The translations under genes and the position numbers were made by a program. The notes under the pieces were generated by a model. The model was not told where the DNA came from and did not search any database. It saw nothing but the letters and a program-made list of their open reading frames with translations. 64,000 bases of DNA from GCA-2688775 sp035288865 (GTDB lineage Archaea; Nanobdellota; Nanobdellia; Woesearchaeales; GW2011-AR4). Below, in pieces: positions 26,762 to 36,795 of the stretch; the first letter of the stretch is position 1, and every line of letters begins with the position of its first letter. The stretch spans positions 10,669 to 74,668 of the forward strand of contig DATDZA010000035.1 of assembly GCA_035288865.1 (NCBI GenBank), given 5' to 3'.

Positions 26762-28875
26762 AAATAAAATCACTCAAATCACAGATTACAATGATGATTA
26801 TAGTCGGGTTAGTGTTATCCATATTAATTGGAATTGTATTTTACATTTCTAAATCTACTGTCAAGAAAACGATACAGCAAGGAGTGAAAACAACACAGAG
26901 CACTGCTCTCGACACACAGCCGATTAAGGAGTTTGTGTCAAAATGCCAGGACAAGCTCGCAAAAGAGGCAATCACACTTATAGGGAAACAGGGTGGTTAC
27001 ATATACAAAAGCCAGGGTGGAGATTTAATTGATTATTCAGGCAGCGATCAGGGCATATTCTTCATCATGTATGGGGGCAATAAAGTTGCTTACAATATCG
27101 AGCAGCCTCCCATTTATTTGATAGCACCTTTTTCTTCAACACCTCCAGATTATCCGTGGATAAGTTTTCCTTACAAGGACTCACAGTCCAATGATCAAAC
27201 ATTTGACGGAATTTTTGGATTGAGCAATATGCCTCCATTAAATAATTCTCAAGGGCCTAACTCAATTCAATCACAGATAGAAAGTTATATCGATAATAAA
27301 ATGGGAATTTGCGCAGATTTAAAAACATTCACAAATGAAGGTTACGAAATCAGCGTAAACAAAAGCAAAACAACTGCCACTATTGCAAGTTCTGATGTGA
27401 GAATAAAAACCTCAATGCCGATTAGAATAATAAATAAAGCAACGGGCGAGCAAACCTATATTGACGCATTTTCAACATCAGTCAATGTAAGGGTTCAGGA
27501 TATTTATTATTTTGCGAAAAGTATTTTAAGCAACGATGTTACGAAAATCAATTTTGATCTTAAGGATGTTGCCAATAATAAGAATTCTTTCAGAATAGAA
27601 GTTCTGGATAATATTTTTTCGAAAGATGACATAGTAATAATTACTGATGACAAATCGCAGATATCTGGAAAACAGTATGAATATAGACTTGCCAGAAAGA
27701 ATAGGGCTCCTGCGCTTTATTACATAAAGGAGAATATAATCCAACTTCCGCGAGATTATATGATATACCAAGATGACCTTATAAGGGGGTCGGAACTGAA
27801 CGCTGAAGACCCTGATGAGGATTCTGTAAGGATAACCATTACGGACCAGCTCAATCCAACAGGAAACACTCCAGCAGGAAACCCTCCTGGAGCAAAGCTT
27901 TTTGGTCGGGAAAAATTCTTTGTTGTGGTATCTTATTTTGATGCTTTGCGAGCTTCGGATAGCACACTCGATTCGGATTTTACATATTTAAAATCAAAAG
28001 GAGTAGATGGAATAAGAATATTTCCGAATTGGTGGAACTGGAATAACGGCGATCGCCAAGCTGCAACTGACACTTTGATAGACGAAAACGGAAATCTTAG
28101 ACAGAGCCAATTAGACAGGTTGAAAATTGTTTTGGACAAAGCAAAAAACAAAGAATTTATTGTGGATGTAAGCTTTGCAAGGGAAGTGGCAGGGCAAGAG
28201 GTTATAGATATTAACGAATATAAAAATGGAATTATAGAGGCCGTAGGCATGATAAAACAGGACGGCTACAAGGATATACTGATTGATATACAAAACGAGC
28301 ATAATGGGGGAATAACTTATCTAAGCGACAATGATGTGAAGGATATAAGGGACGATATAAAGCAAATTGCTCCTGATTACCCCCTTGGAGCATCAATTGC
28401 TTACGACGCATCTACTTCTTATGCCATAGATGCAGCTAATGTTGTAAATCTTGATGTGATTTTGTACCATGATCCGCGCACTGCCGATTGGTACCAAAGA
28501 ACAGGGCAAGTGGTCAATGAGCTTAAGGTTTCTGGCAAGCCAGTCTATCTGGAGGAGCCGGAAAGATGGATGCCGGGAAGTTCCCTGACCAGCAACGACT
28601 TTATGACTGCGATGACGCAGGCAAAATCCGCAGGAGCCGCTGCATGGACATTTCACACAGAGGCAGGGTTTGACCTTAGATCTGACTCATTGCAATCACA
28701 ACTAAGCAGTGTTGAGCGCGAATTTTTAGATTCAATCAATGGACTCCAGCTCAACCCGATTGGCATAGGATCTAATCTGCCCGTAATGCTTGACAGGCCG
28801 CAAATAAAATTTAGAATAGAGGCAAGCGACGGAATTTTATCAGATTATCAAATTATAACGGTAAACCAAGAATGA
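26758..28875 (+). CDS. Membrane-anchored pilin-like protein with inserted glycoside hydrolase-like domain
   Basis: 705 residues from the ATGA overlap. Residues 10-31 form one membrane helix after a basic start (MKIKSLKSQ). Next comes FVSKCQDKLAKEAITLIG followed by KQGGYI, a motif I recall from DPANN surface proteins. From about 378 to 650 a TIM-barrel domain of glycoside hydrolase clan A type is seen: IRIFPNWWNW, then IQNEHN (acid/base candidate Glu514), VYLEEPERW (nucleophile candidate Glu599 or Glu600) and AAAWTFH. It interrupts a cadherin-like domain whose halves lie on each side (AEDPDEDSVRITI and RPQIKFRIEASDGILSD). Substrate unknown; location outside the cell. Confidence 0.85.
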   Translation: MKIKSLKSQITMMIIVGLVLSILIGIVFYISKSTVKKTIQQGVKTTQSTALDTQPIKEFVSKCQDKLAKEAITLIGKQGGYIYKSQGGDLIDYSGSDQGIFFIMYGGNKVAYNIEQPPIYLIAPFSSTPPDYPWISFPYKDSQSNDQTFDGIFGLSNMPPLNNSQGPNSIQSQIESYIDNKMGICADLKTFTNEGYEISVNKSKTTATIASSDVRIKTSMPIRIINKATGEQTYIDAFSTSVNVRVQDIYYFAKSILSNDVTKINFDLKDVANNKNSFRIEVLDNIFSKDDIVIITDDKSQISGKQYEYRLARKNRAPALYYIKENIIQLPRDYMIYQDDLIRGSELNAEDPDEDSVRITITDQLNPTGNTPAGNPPGAKLFGREKFFVVVSYFDALRASDSTLDSDFTYLKSKGVDGIRIFPNWWNWNNGDRQAATDTLIDENGNLRQSQLDRLKIVLDKAKNKEFIVDVSFAREVAGQEVIDINEYKNGIIEAVGMIKQDGYKDILIDIQNEHNGGITYLSDNDVKDIRDDIKQIAPDYPLGASIAYDASTSYAIDAANVVNLDVILYHDPRTADWYQRTGQVVNELKVSGKPVYLEEPERWMPGSSLTSNDFMTAMTQAKSAGAAAWTFHTEAGFDLRSDSLQSQLSSVEREFLDSINGLQLNPIGIGSNLPVMLDRPQIKFRIEASDGILSDYQIITVNQE

Positions 28876-31800
28876 AAATCGACAAAATATTTCTAACAAT
28901 ATTGGCAGTTTCGATATTCTTGACAGCATCAAGTATAGTATACTCCCAGTCTGGTGCAACAGTGCTTGGATGCTGCACTAATCCAGGAGCGGGAGATAGA
29001 TCATGTTCCAGTCAAAGGTTAGTCCAGCTTGATGAGGAATGCTGCCCGAAACCTGAATCAAATTTTCTGAGCTATTATAAATCAGCGCAAAATCCACAGG
29101 GGCCGGCTAATTATAATGAATGTTCTTCAAATTTTTTCTTTGTGAATAGAGACTGCGGAACAGTAAATGCGTGCGCGCTTGGATGCTGCTGTTCCAATAC
29201 TGGTGGAGTGTTAGCCCCTCAAAGCCAATGCACCGGCACCGGCTCAACATTCTATGGCGGGACAACAATCTGCAGCGAGGTTTGCGCAAATCCACAATGC
29301 AATGATAACCTTGACAACGATAATAATGGGTGTGCAGACTTTAACGGCGCAGATACGGGATGTAGCAGCACTGCAGACAATGAAGAATCCGGAGGCAGCT
29401 GCAGTAATATAGCTGGAGCGTGCCTAAACCCAGCCTATGTTCCGAAACTTACAAGCTTTGAGATTAGGCCAGTCAAGGGAGAGAAAAGATTTACAATGTC
29501 GTGGTCTGATGAATGCAGTGCAGGAGCATCATTTTATGAAATTTTTAAATGTACGGGCTCCGGATGCACAAATTTTGCATTGATCGGCACATCGACTGCC
29601 GCAACATTTGATGATTCGTCGGACCTTTCATTCGGAGTTGCTTACACTTATCAGGTTAAATCACATTATACCCTTCAGGCAGCCACTCCGATAATAAACA
29701 AGACAGCATCGCTGGGAAACATAGAATGCCTTGGCAAATTTTCAACGAACAATTTTTGCGCAAATAATTCGGCTTATGCCTGTGACAGCTTCAACAAGCT
29801 TATACTCAGTGTGAATTGCAATTCTCCAAAAATTTGTTCTATAAATAACAATGTCCCGGTGTGCATTGCAAGAAGCAATTGCAGCATTGGAAACCCTTTT
29901 GGACTCTTTGGTGCACGAAACGACTGTGAGGTTGGAAAATACTGCTTTTATGATAAATCTTTTTCTACCGTAAACTACTGCTTTGGGTGCGAGCCTTCAA
30001 TGTCGTGCTATGACTACAAATCACAGCAGACATGCACACGTGATAATTGCGGAGTTGGAAGCTGCATGTGGAAAAATATTGGAAATGATTTTGACGCCGG
30101 AGCTTGCGTAAGCACAGATGAATATAACTGCAAGTGGTGCGTTGAAAAGGGAACTTCGTCGATTGGAACTAACAGGGTTTTTAATAATATATTTGATGTT
30201 TGCACTCTGGAAAAATCAAGAGCGTTATCCCAGGGAAATTTTAGATGCTATTTTAACAATGGCGTGGCAACCTCATGCCAGGATATGGGTTGCAGGAGCT
30301 ATGATCCCTCACAATGCTCCAGCGAGAATATACAGCACGATGAGAACAATAATCTTATAAATCCTTCAGGCGATGAATGCGGCATTAAAGTATGCCAAAA
30401 TATCGGAAACCAGTGTGTGAAGAATGCAGATGGTGACAATGCATCTGACTGTATGGAGGATTTATGCGAAATGGATTATTTTGCACCAAATACTACTTTA
30501 ATTCCTATAATCAAACAAGGAGTGATTGACAGTTTCAACATTAACATTTATGACAAGCTGAGCGCAAATAGTTCACCAAATCTTCAGAATTCAGGTAATT
30601 ATTCGACGTATATATGTGTAGAGCCATGCGGACAGCAAGGTCATCCATATGACAATTTTACAACATCCAGAAAACTTATTTTGAGCGGCCTTGGCATTTT
30701 TGACGGTTCCAGCGGAAGCAAAATTTTATCGTTGCAGGAAGGGAACAATGTTGTAAGGTACTATTCACAGGATCCCGCAAAAAACCTAGAACAAGTTAAG
30801 AGTATAACGATTGAGGCGCACAGTAACTCCTTGAACCCACACGTTATAGGAATAAACGTCACTGGCGCATCAAAAATCAATCAGAAATTTATTACAAGCA
30901 ATTCCAGGCCAACTATCACAGTTTTATTTTTAGACCCAGCAATCATAACCTTTGCACGAGTTGTGAATAGGAACACCGGTTTTATGGTTCAGCTGCAGCC
31001 AAGCAGCGAGCTCAATAATATACTGAACTTGAACATCAATCAAAATATTCCTGATGGAGAATACACTTTTGAGCTGAATGCGAAGAACCAGAACAATCTG
31101 TTCATGAATTCTCTGTACACGGCGGCAATAATTGTTGACACAACTCCACCGACACTTAATATTACACCAGCAACCGGAGCGATATTAAATTTGACTCCTG
31201 TGAACGTCCTGCTGGCTTTCAGCGAAGAGGTAGTTTTGAGCACTGCAAAAATAAATTTGGCTGATATTAGTGGTTCTTTTTCCACCAACAATAAGAAAAA
31301 TTATGTTTCTTCTTTGAACCTTAGCGATGGAAATAAAGTCCTTGAAGTATCCGCAAAAGATTACGCAGGAAATCAGGTAGGCCGAACGTCTACATTTATA
31401 GTTGATGCTTATCCAACGCAAATTAGCCTGTCGCAGCCACAATTTGGAGTATCTCCCACTTACAATTTTAACATAGCCGTGCAAACCGACAACAATGCGC
31501 AATGTAGATATGAGCTTGACAACAACCTAGATTTTGAATTCATGAATACATTTTCGTCCACTGGCGGAGTTATACATATTATTCAAAACTTTAACAGAAT
31601 AACCGTAGGAGATACAAACGTGCATAAATTATATGTTAAATGCCAAGCATCAAGGGGATTAGCTTCAAATATATTTGACCTCAGCGTTGACACGTCCCCG
31701 CCTCAAATCATAAACTCATTTGCTTATCCCAACCCTATCATAGAAAGACCAATTAGAACCTCTCTAACAGTCCAGACAGATGAGCCTGCGATATGCAAGT

Positions 31801-34796
31801 ACAGCGCCAATACAAACGATTTCAACAGCATGGAAAATAAATTTTATGGATTTGACAACAATACTTTCCTGACTATAATTAGGCAGCAAATAGAACTAGC
31901 TAATGATGGAGTATACGTTTATTATGCAGCGTGCAAAAATAAAGCCCAATCCGTTTCAAACACTTCCCAAATAAACTTCAATGTAAATCTTGCCAGCCCA
32001 CTGAATGTTATATCCCATACTCCTTTATACTTTAATACCAGCATTATTGTTTTGGCTGTAGAAACAAATAAACTTGCGCAGTGCAAATATTCAGAAACGG
32101 ATCCGACAGTTCAAACTGGTTTTATATTCGGAGCGCCTTCTTACGGCCATACGGTTCAACTTACGCTTCCAACCGGAAGGCACGACTTTTATGTCGCATG
32201 TAAGGACCAGTACCTTCAACAGTGGTCGAGCCCGTTGAAAGTGAGCTTGATTGCGGACCCAACTCAGCCCATCATGCTTTTTGTGAATGACACAAGCACG
32301 CTTGAATTTGCAGTCGAGAAAACATGCAATACCGATAAACTCAGGGTAAAATTCCTTGGAGAAGATCCGGAATCCGGAATTAAAAATTACTTTTATTCAA
32401 TCATAAAGAATAATCTTCCCATAACTCCGCTTACAGACGCTTTCAATGGAAACGAGTGGATATGGGTACAGAATTTAAGTCTTCAGGACAATTCGTTATA
32501 TTTCTTTAGCGTTCAGGCTAAAAATTATGCAGAACTTAGCAGCGCGCCTAAAATAAGTGACGGAATAACTGTTGATACTTCGGCATGCATGCCGGCTGCG
32601 CGATGCCAAGATGGAGTAATAAATCAGGCAAATGAAGAGTGTGATAAAACTTCGTTTGGATCGATTAACAGTTGCCTTAATTATACCAATTTCGTTGGAG
32701 GTCACTTGCAGTGCAATATTAACTGCCAGCTTGACACTTCAGGATGTGTTAAATTACCTGACTGCGGCAACAATAGACTTGATCCAGGAGAAAGCTGCGA
32801 CGGCAACCTATTTGGTGCAATTAATTCATGCACAAATTTTAGCACGTTCAGTGGAGGATCTTTAAGATGCTCTCCAACAACCTGCCAACTTGATACTTCA
32901 TTCTGCACAGAAAAGCCAAAATGTGGAAACAGTGTAATTGATTTAGGAGAAAGCTGTGACACGTTCAACTTAGGGCCACTAAGCGGAAAATGCGTTGATT
33001 ACAACCCATCAACATTTACTGATGGAAATTTATCCTGCAATTCATGTAAGATTAATACATTAGGCTGCCAAGGCATTCAAGGCTCGTGCGGAAACGGAAT
33101 AATCAACATTGGTGAAACATGCGACGGCATTAATTTTGGGCAGATTAAAGGTTGCACAAACTTCACCACTTTTAACGGTGGAACGCTAAAATGCGACGCT
33201 TCAAATTGCCAGCTTGACACTTCGTCCTGCATAGAAAAACCAAAATGTGGAAACACTGTAATTGATTTAGGAGAAAGCTGTGACTCCAATAATTTAGGTC
33301 CTTTGACCGGCAACTGCATTGATTACAGCTACGACTTTAACGCCGGCACATTAAACTGTACTTCATGTAAATTGGACACGGGTGCTTGCTCACGGGCGTC
33401 TCTGTGCGGAAACAACAGGCTTGACACCGGAGAGACCTGCGACGGCACTAAATTTACTTTGAGTGATTTAACCTGCAATAGTTATAATTCTAATTTCCGA
33501 AATGGAACTTTAGTGTGCGGCAGTTCCTGCAGCATAAGCACTAGGAATTGCAATTCGAATGTGACTGTTCAGCCTCCGATTACCTGCAAGGACAACGGAA
33601 CGTGTAAAATAAATGATGCATGCGATGATAGTTCCGATTGCGAGAGCAGATACTGCGATTCAAATAAAAAATGCCAGACACCTTCCTGCACAGATGTAAC
33701 CAAAAACCAGGATGAGTCGGATATTGACTGCGGTGGAAGCTGCGCAAAATGTGAAAGTAATAAAGCATGCAGGTCAAGCAGTGACTGTCTGGCAGGCTCG
33801 TGCAATTTTGGAATGTGTGGCTCCCAAGAATTATGCCTTGATGGAGAATTAAGCCCTGGCGAAACTGACATAGACTGCGGCGGGCAGTGCCCAAAAAAAT
33901 GCTCTGAAGAAAGAAGCTGCGAAGTTGACGCAGACTGTCAGTCTGAATTAGTGTGTAGGTATTCACAATGTAAGCAGCCTGCCCTACCACAACCACAAAA
34001 CCCAACGGAGACGGACACAGACGGAGACGGAATGACCGACAACTGGGAAGTTGAAAATGGATTAAATCCTAATGATCCCAATGACGCCGAGGCCGATGAT
34101 GATAAAGACGGTCTGACTAATCTCCAGGAGTTTAAATTAAAAGACACGTACAGCAGTAGTGCTGATCCTCACAATGCAGACACAGACGGTGATGGAATCA
34201 ATGATGGAGATGAAGTCCAGGCTGGTACAAATCCCCTTGATGCAAAAGATTTCACAAAATCAAGCAAAACAAAAATTATATTATTTATCCTCGGTGCAAT
34301 AATCTTGATTTCCGGTTTTGGCTATTTGGCGTACAATGCAGTTCAAAAAAGAAAAGAAAATGAATTTGAAATTCCGAGACAAAGAGAATTACCCAGACAA
34401 AGAGAATCTCCTGTAATCCCTCAATCGCCCAGGCCTGCACAGCCTGTTTTCAGGCCAAGACTAAATTATGGTGCAGATCAAATGCGGATAAATGAATCCT
34501 TAAGGGCAAAACAGCAGCAGATGGATTTGGAAAGAAAAAGATTATTTGAGCCTTTTGGAGCTGTAAAGCCACAAGCACAAAAAACACAACAGAGTGCACC
34601 AGAAACACAAAAAGAAGAGCAAAAAGCCAAGCCTAAGAATAAAGAAATTAAGCGTCAACATAAACCAAACAGAGAGAGTAAGAAAAAAGTCCGTCCCAAA
34701 AAGTCGAAAGAAGATGTATTTATTAAGCTTCAGGAAATAGCAAGAGAGTCAAAAAATAAAATAAAAGGAAAGAACAAAAATGCAAGTGCAAAATGA
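28872..34796 (+). CDS. Giant Cys-rich type I membrane surface protein
   Basis: 1974 residues. Signal peptide 1-26 (KIFLTILAVSIFLTASSIVY). A Cys-rich N-terminus and a fibronectin III-like domain (about 190-275) are followed by several Ig-like domains (DTTPPTLNITPATGAI, VDTSPPQIINSF). Six tandem repeats of about 50 residues fill 1241-1563, pattern CGN-n-GE-CD-n-C-n-F-n-G-L-C-n-C-DT-C, like myxobacterial Cys-rich repeats. Thrombospondin type 3 calcium loops lie near 1712-1793 (DTDGDGMTDNWE). A membrane helix near 1799-1820 leads to a basic cytoplasmic tail of 150 residues. Probably an adhesin or S-layer-associated protein. Confidence 0.88.
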   Translation: MKIDKIFLTILAVSIFLTASSIVYSQSGATVLGCCTNPGAGDRSCSSQRLVQLDEECCPKPESNFLSYYKSAQNPQGPANYNECSSNFFFVNRDCGTVNACALGCCCSNTGGVLAPQSQCTGTGSTFYGGTTICSEVCANPQCNDNLDNDNNGCADFNGADTGCSSTADNEESGGSCSNIAGACLNPAYVPKLTSFEIRPVKGEKRFTMSWSDECSAGASFYEIFKCTGSGCTNFALIGTSTAATFDDSSDLSFGVAYTYQVKSHYTLQAATPIINKTASLGNIECLGKFSTNNFCANNSAYACDSFNKLILSVNCNSPKICSINNNVPVCIARSNCSIGNPFGLFGARNDCEVGKYCFYDKSFSTVNYCFGCEPSMSCYDYKSQQTCTRDNCGVGSCMWKNIGNDFDAGACVSTDEYNCKWCVEKGTSSIGTNRVFNNIFDVCTLEKSRALSQGNFRCYFNNGVATSCQDMGCRSYDPSQCSSENIQHDENNNLINPSGDECGIKVCQNIGNQCVKNADGDNASDCMEDLCEMDYFAPNTTLIPIIKQGVIDSFNINIYDKLSANSSPNLQNSGNYSTYICVEPCGQQGHPYDNFTTSRKLILSGLGIFDGSSGSKILSLQEGNNVVRYYSQDPAKNLEQVKSITIEAHSNSLNPHVIGINVTGASKINQKFITSNSRPTITVLFLDPAIITFARVVNRNTGFMVQLQPSSELNNILNLNINQNIPDGEYTFELNAKNQNNLFMNSLYTAAIIVDTTPPTLNITPATGAILNLTPVNVLLAFSEEVVLSTAKINLADISGSFSTNNKKNYVSSLNLSDGNKVLEVSAKDYAGNQVGRTSTFIVDAYPTQISLSQPQFGVSPTYNFNIAVQTDNNAQCRYELDNNLDFEFMNTFSSTGGVIHIIQNFNRITVGDTNVHKLYVKCQASRGLASNIFDLSVDTSPPQIINSFAYPNPIIERPIRTSLTVQTDEPAICKYSANTNDFNSMENKFYGFDNNTFLTIIRQQIELANDGVYVYYAACKNKAQSVSNTSQINFNVNLASPLNVISHTPLYFNTSIIVLAVETNKLAQCKYSETDPTVQTGFIFGAPSYGHTVQLTLPTGRHDFYVACKDQYLQQWSSPLKVSLIADPTQPIMLFVNDTSTLEFAVEKTCNTDKLRVKFLGEDPESGIKNYFYSIIKNNLPITPLTDAFNGNEWIWVQNLSLQDNSLYFFSVQAKNYAELSSAPKISDGITVDTSACMPAARCQDGVINQANEECDKTSFGSINSCLNYTNFVGGHLQCNINCQLDTSGCVKLPDCGNNRLDPGESCDGNLFGAINSCTNFSTFSGGSLRCSPTTCQLDTSFCTEKPKCGNSVIDLGESCDTFNLGPLSGKCVDYNPSTFTDGNLSCNSCKINTLGCQGIQGSCGNGIINIGETCDGINFGQIKGCTNFTTFNGGTLKCDASNCQLDTSSCIEKPKCGNTVIDLGESCDSNNLGPLTGNCIDYSYDFNAGTLNCTSCKLDTGACSRASLCGNNRLDTGETCDGTKFTLSDLTCNSYNSNFRNGTLVCGSSCSISTRNCNSNVTVQPPITCKDNGTCKINDACDDSSDCESRYCDSNKKCQTPSCTDVTKNQDESDIDCGGSCAKCESNKACRSSSDCLAGSCNFGMCGSQELCLDGELSPGETDIDCGGQCPKKCSEERSCEVDADCQSELVCRYSQCKQPALPQPQNPTETDTDGDGMTDNWEVENGLNPNDPNDAEADDDKDGLTNLQEFKLKDTYSSSADPHNADTDGDGINDGDEVQAGTNPLDAKDFTKSSKTKIILFILGAIILISGFGYLAYNAVQKRKENEFEIPRQRELPRQRESPVIPQSPRPAQPVFRPRLNYGADQMRINESLRAKQQQMDLERKRLFEPFGAVKPQAQKTQQSAPETQKEEQKAKPKNKEIKRQHKPNRESKKKVRPKKSKEDVFIKLQEIARESKNKIKGKNKNASAK

Positions 34797-35275
34797 GGAA
34801 ATCGCAGCTCTATGGCCAGATTTTTATTTACATCCTGACGATACTCCTAATATTTTTTATTCTAATTTATGGATACAACGCAATTTCTAATTTTAAAGGC
34901 AGGACTGAACAGATAGTTTCATTGAAACTTGGCGAAGAAATCAAGAATTCTGTGCAAAGCATAACTCCAGATTTTGGAAGTGTGGTTAAAAAGGAACTTG
35001 ACATTGGAGGCGCTTCTGAGATATGTTTTGTTGAGAGCTATAATATCCCTAGCCTTCCAATTGATACAAGAAACAAATATCCCTTAATACAGGATAGCGT
35101 GGACTCGAAAAGCGGCAAGAATGTTTTTTTGGTCGGGAAAAATGCCGAAACATCTTTTTATGGTGGAATCATTTCAGTTGAGCCGGACCTACTCTGCATT
35201 GCTCCAAAGGGTGGAAGAGTAAATTTGAAATTGGAAGGTATGGGTGACCATGCTGATATAACTAAGTGGACTTAA
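34793..35275 (+). CDS. Pilin-like single-pass protein
   Basis: 160 residues, starting at an ATGA overlap with the giant protein. The N-terminus MRKSQLYGQIFIYILTILLI is a short basic stretch followed by a hydrophobic helix to about residue 28, like a type IV pilin or a tail-out anchor. The remaining 130 residues are predicted outside and contain a beta-rich region and two cysteines (EICFVESY, PDLLCIAPKG). No functional family recognised. One base separates its stop from the next start. Confidence 0.8.
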   Translation: MRKSQLYGQIFIYILTILLIFFILIYGYNAISNFKGRTEQIVSLKLGEEIKNSVQSITPDFGSVVKKELDIGGASEICFVESYNIPSLPIDTRNKYPLIQDSVDSKSGKNVFLVGKNAETSFYGGIISVEPDLLCIAPKGGRVNLKLEGMGDHADITKWT

Positions 35276-35276
35276 A

Positions 35277-36305
35277 ATGAGAAATAAAAAAGCCTTTGAG
35301 ATACAGTTCAACTGGATTTTTGTGCTTATAGCTGGAGCCGCAATACTGGTAATTTTCTCATTGGTAATATTCAAGCAAAAAAGCTTATCTGAGCAATCTA
35401 CAAACAGCATTGCGCTTAGAAGCATAGAGTCTGTTGTCGCCGGCACCAGCGTCAGCACAGACGTATCAAGCTTGATAACTGTGCCGGATTTGAGCATAGG
35501 AGTTGACTGCGGCAAAATTTCAATAGGTAAAATTTCAAAGCAGTATCCGCGGCTGGTTTTATTTTCTCCGTCATTAATAAAAGGCAACAAGATAATCGCG
35601 CAGACTTTATCTTTCAGCGCGCCTTATAAGTCTTCAAATCTCCTTTTTATGACGAGCCAGCAGATAAAATATATTCTTATAGGTGATTCACCTTTAATTA
35701 AATCTATAAACAAATCATTGTCATCAGAAATCAATAAGGAAATTTTTTCTTCCTACGACCCGTCAAAGATTAAAAATTCCAATAATTACAAAGTTCGGTT
35801 TGTTTTTGACAATATAGGCTCATCACCCCTCACTTTTCCGAATTCATTATCAAAAATGCCCGACGGCGATGTTACGGCATTGAAAATAACGGGAAATTTA
35901 GATAATGGGGTGATTGATTTTTACGAGAATAATGCCGGATCTTTTGTGAACAAAGGCACATCCTATTATATAGGGAAAGCGGCATTGATAGGTGCAATTT
36001 ACGCGGACACCGTGGAACATTATGAATGTAATATAAAGAATGTTTTTGCAAGGCATGGTATTGTTAGTGACGTGTATCTCAGCAGAACTACTGACTTGAA
36101 CAATGATGCCTTTTTGAGTTCGGAATGCAAACAGGCTTATTCAACTTCACTCTCGCTTATATCTAATATAGGAGCTGCGTCGAGAAATCTCGCGCGTGCC
36201 ACGCCGCTATCGCAATCGGATGTAAACATAATTATTGGCTCTTCTGATCCGTTATCAATTCAAAATAAGGAAACTCAGAAATTTTCCTGCCCCCTTATTT
36301 ATTAA
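35277..36305 (+). CDS. Pilin-like surface protein with FEIQFNWIFVLIAG helix
   Basis: 342 residues. MRNKKAFEIQFNWIFVLIAG starts with the KKA motif and a charged residue at the +2/+3 position, then a hydrophobic helix to about 32. I recall this N-terminus as a recurrent DPANN pattern. The extracellular part has beta-rich stretches and several cysteines (GVDCGK, EHYECN, SECKQAY, FSCPLIY). No enzyme motif seen. TAAaATG junctions on both sides suggest coupled translation. Confidence 0.8.
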   Translation: MRNKKAFEIQFNWIFVLIAGAAILVIFSLVIFKQKSLSEQSTNSIALRSIESVVAGTSVSTDVSSLITVPDLSIGVDCGKISIGKISKQYPRLVLFSPSLIKGNKIIAQTLSFSAPYKSSNLLFMTSQQIKYILIGDSPLIKSINKSLSSEINKEIFSSYDPSKIKNSNNYKVRFVFDNIGSSPLTFPNSLSKMPDGDVTALKITGNLDNGVIDFYENNAGSFVNKGTSYYIGKAALIGAIYADTVEHYECNIKNVFARHGIVSDVYLSRTTDLNNDAFLSSECKQAYSTSLSLISNIGAASRNLARATPLSQSDVNIIIGSSDPLSIQNKETQKFSCPLIY

Positions 36306-36306
36306 A

Positions 36307-36795
36307 ATGAATAATAGAAAAGCCCAGATACAGATTTTTGAGACAATAGCCGTATTAGTTGTATTTTTCATGCTTTTAGGGATAGGATTTATTTTTTATA
36401 CAAAAGTTATTAGTAGCAATATTGAATCTGACACGGCAGAAATCTCCCAAAGCAAATCTATTTCAATAGCCCAGCGCGTCATGTTTCTTCCGGAAATACA
36501 ATGCAGCGAGGATAGCGTTCCGAAAGAGAACTGCATTGACACTTTGAAATTAGATTCAGCAATTTCTGTCATCAATAAACCTGAGAATTCACTTTACTAT
36601 TACGATTTATTTGAATTCAGTGACATAAGTATAAAAGAGATTTATCCTTCTTCCGGTGCCGCAATTCAATTGTATTCTAAATTTACAACTGACTATAAAA
36701 ATAAATTTCAAACAAATATCCCAGTTGCCTTGTATGACCCTAAAACTAAAATAAATAAATTTGGATTAATTAGCATAACGACGCAAACAAAATGA
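36307..36795 (+). CDS. Pilin-like protein
   Basis: 162 residues from the ATG at 36307, one base after the preceding stop. MNNRKAQIQIFETIAVLVVF carries an RKA|Q-type prepilin motif and a glutamate in the helix (position +6 after the A), close to type IV pilins. The helix runs to about residue 30. The outer part has two cysteines (IQCSEDSVPKENC) that may form a disulfide. It overlaps the next gene by ATGA. Confidence 0.8.
   Translation: MNNRKAQIQIFETIAVLVVFFMLLGIGFIFYTKVISSNIESDTAEISQSKSISIAQRVMFLPEIQCSEDSVPKENCIDTLKLDSAISVINKPENSLYYYDLFEFSDISIKEIYPSSGAAIQLYSKFTTDYKNKFQTNIPVALYDPKTKINKFGLISITTQTK

Noticed and set aside
30014..30360. Antisense and alternate-frame reading frames in the giant surface protein
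   Set aside because: They lie inside a continuous well-supported coding sequence and have no motif of their own.
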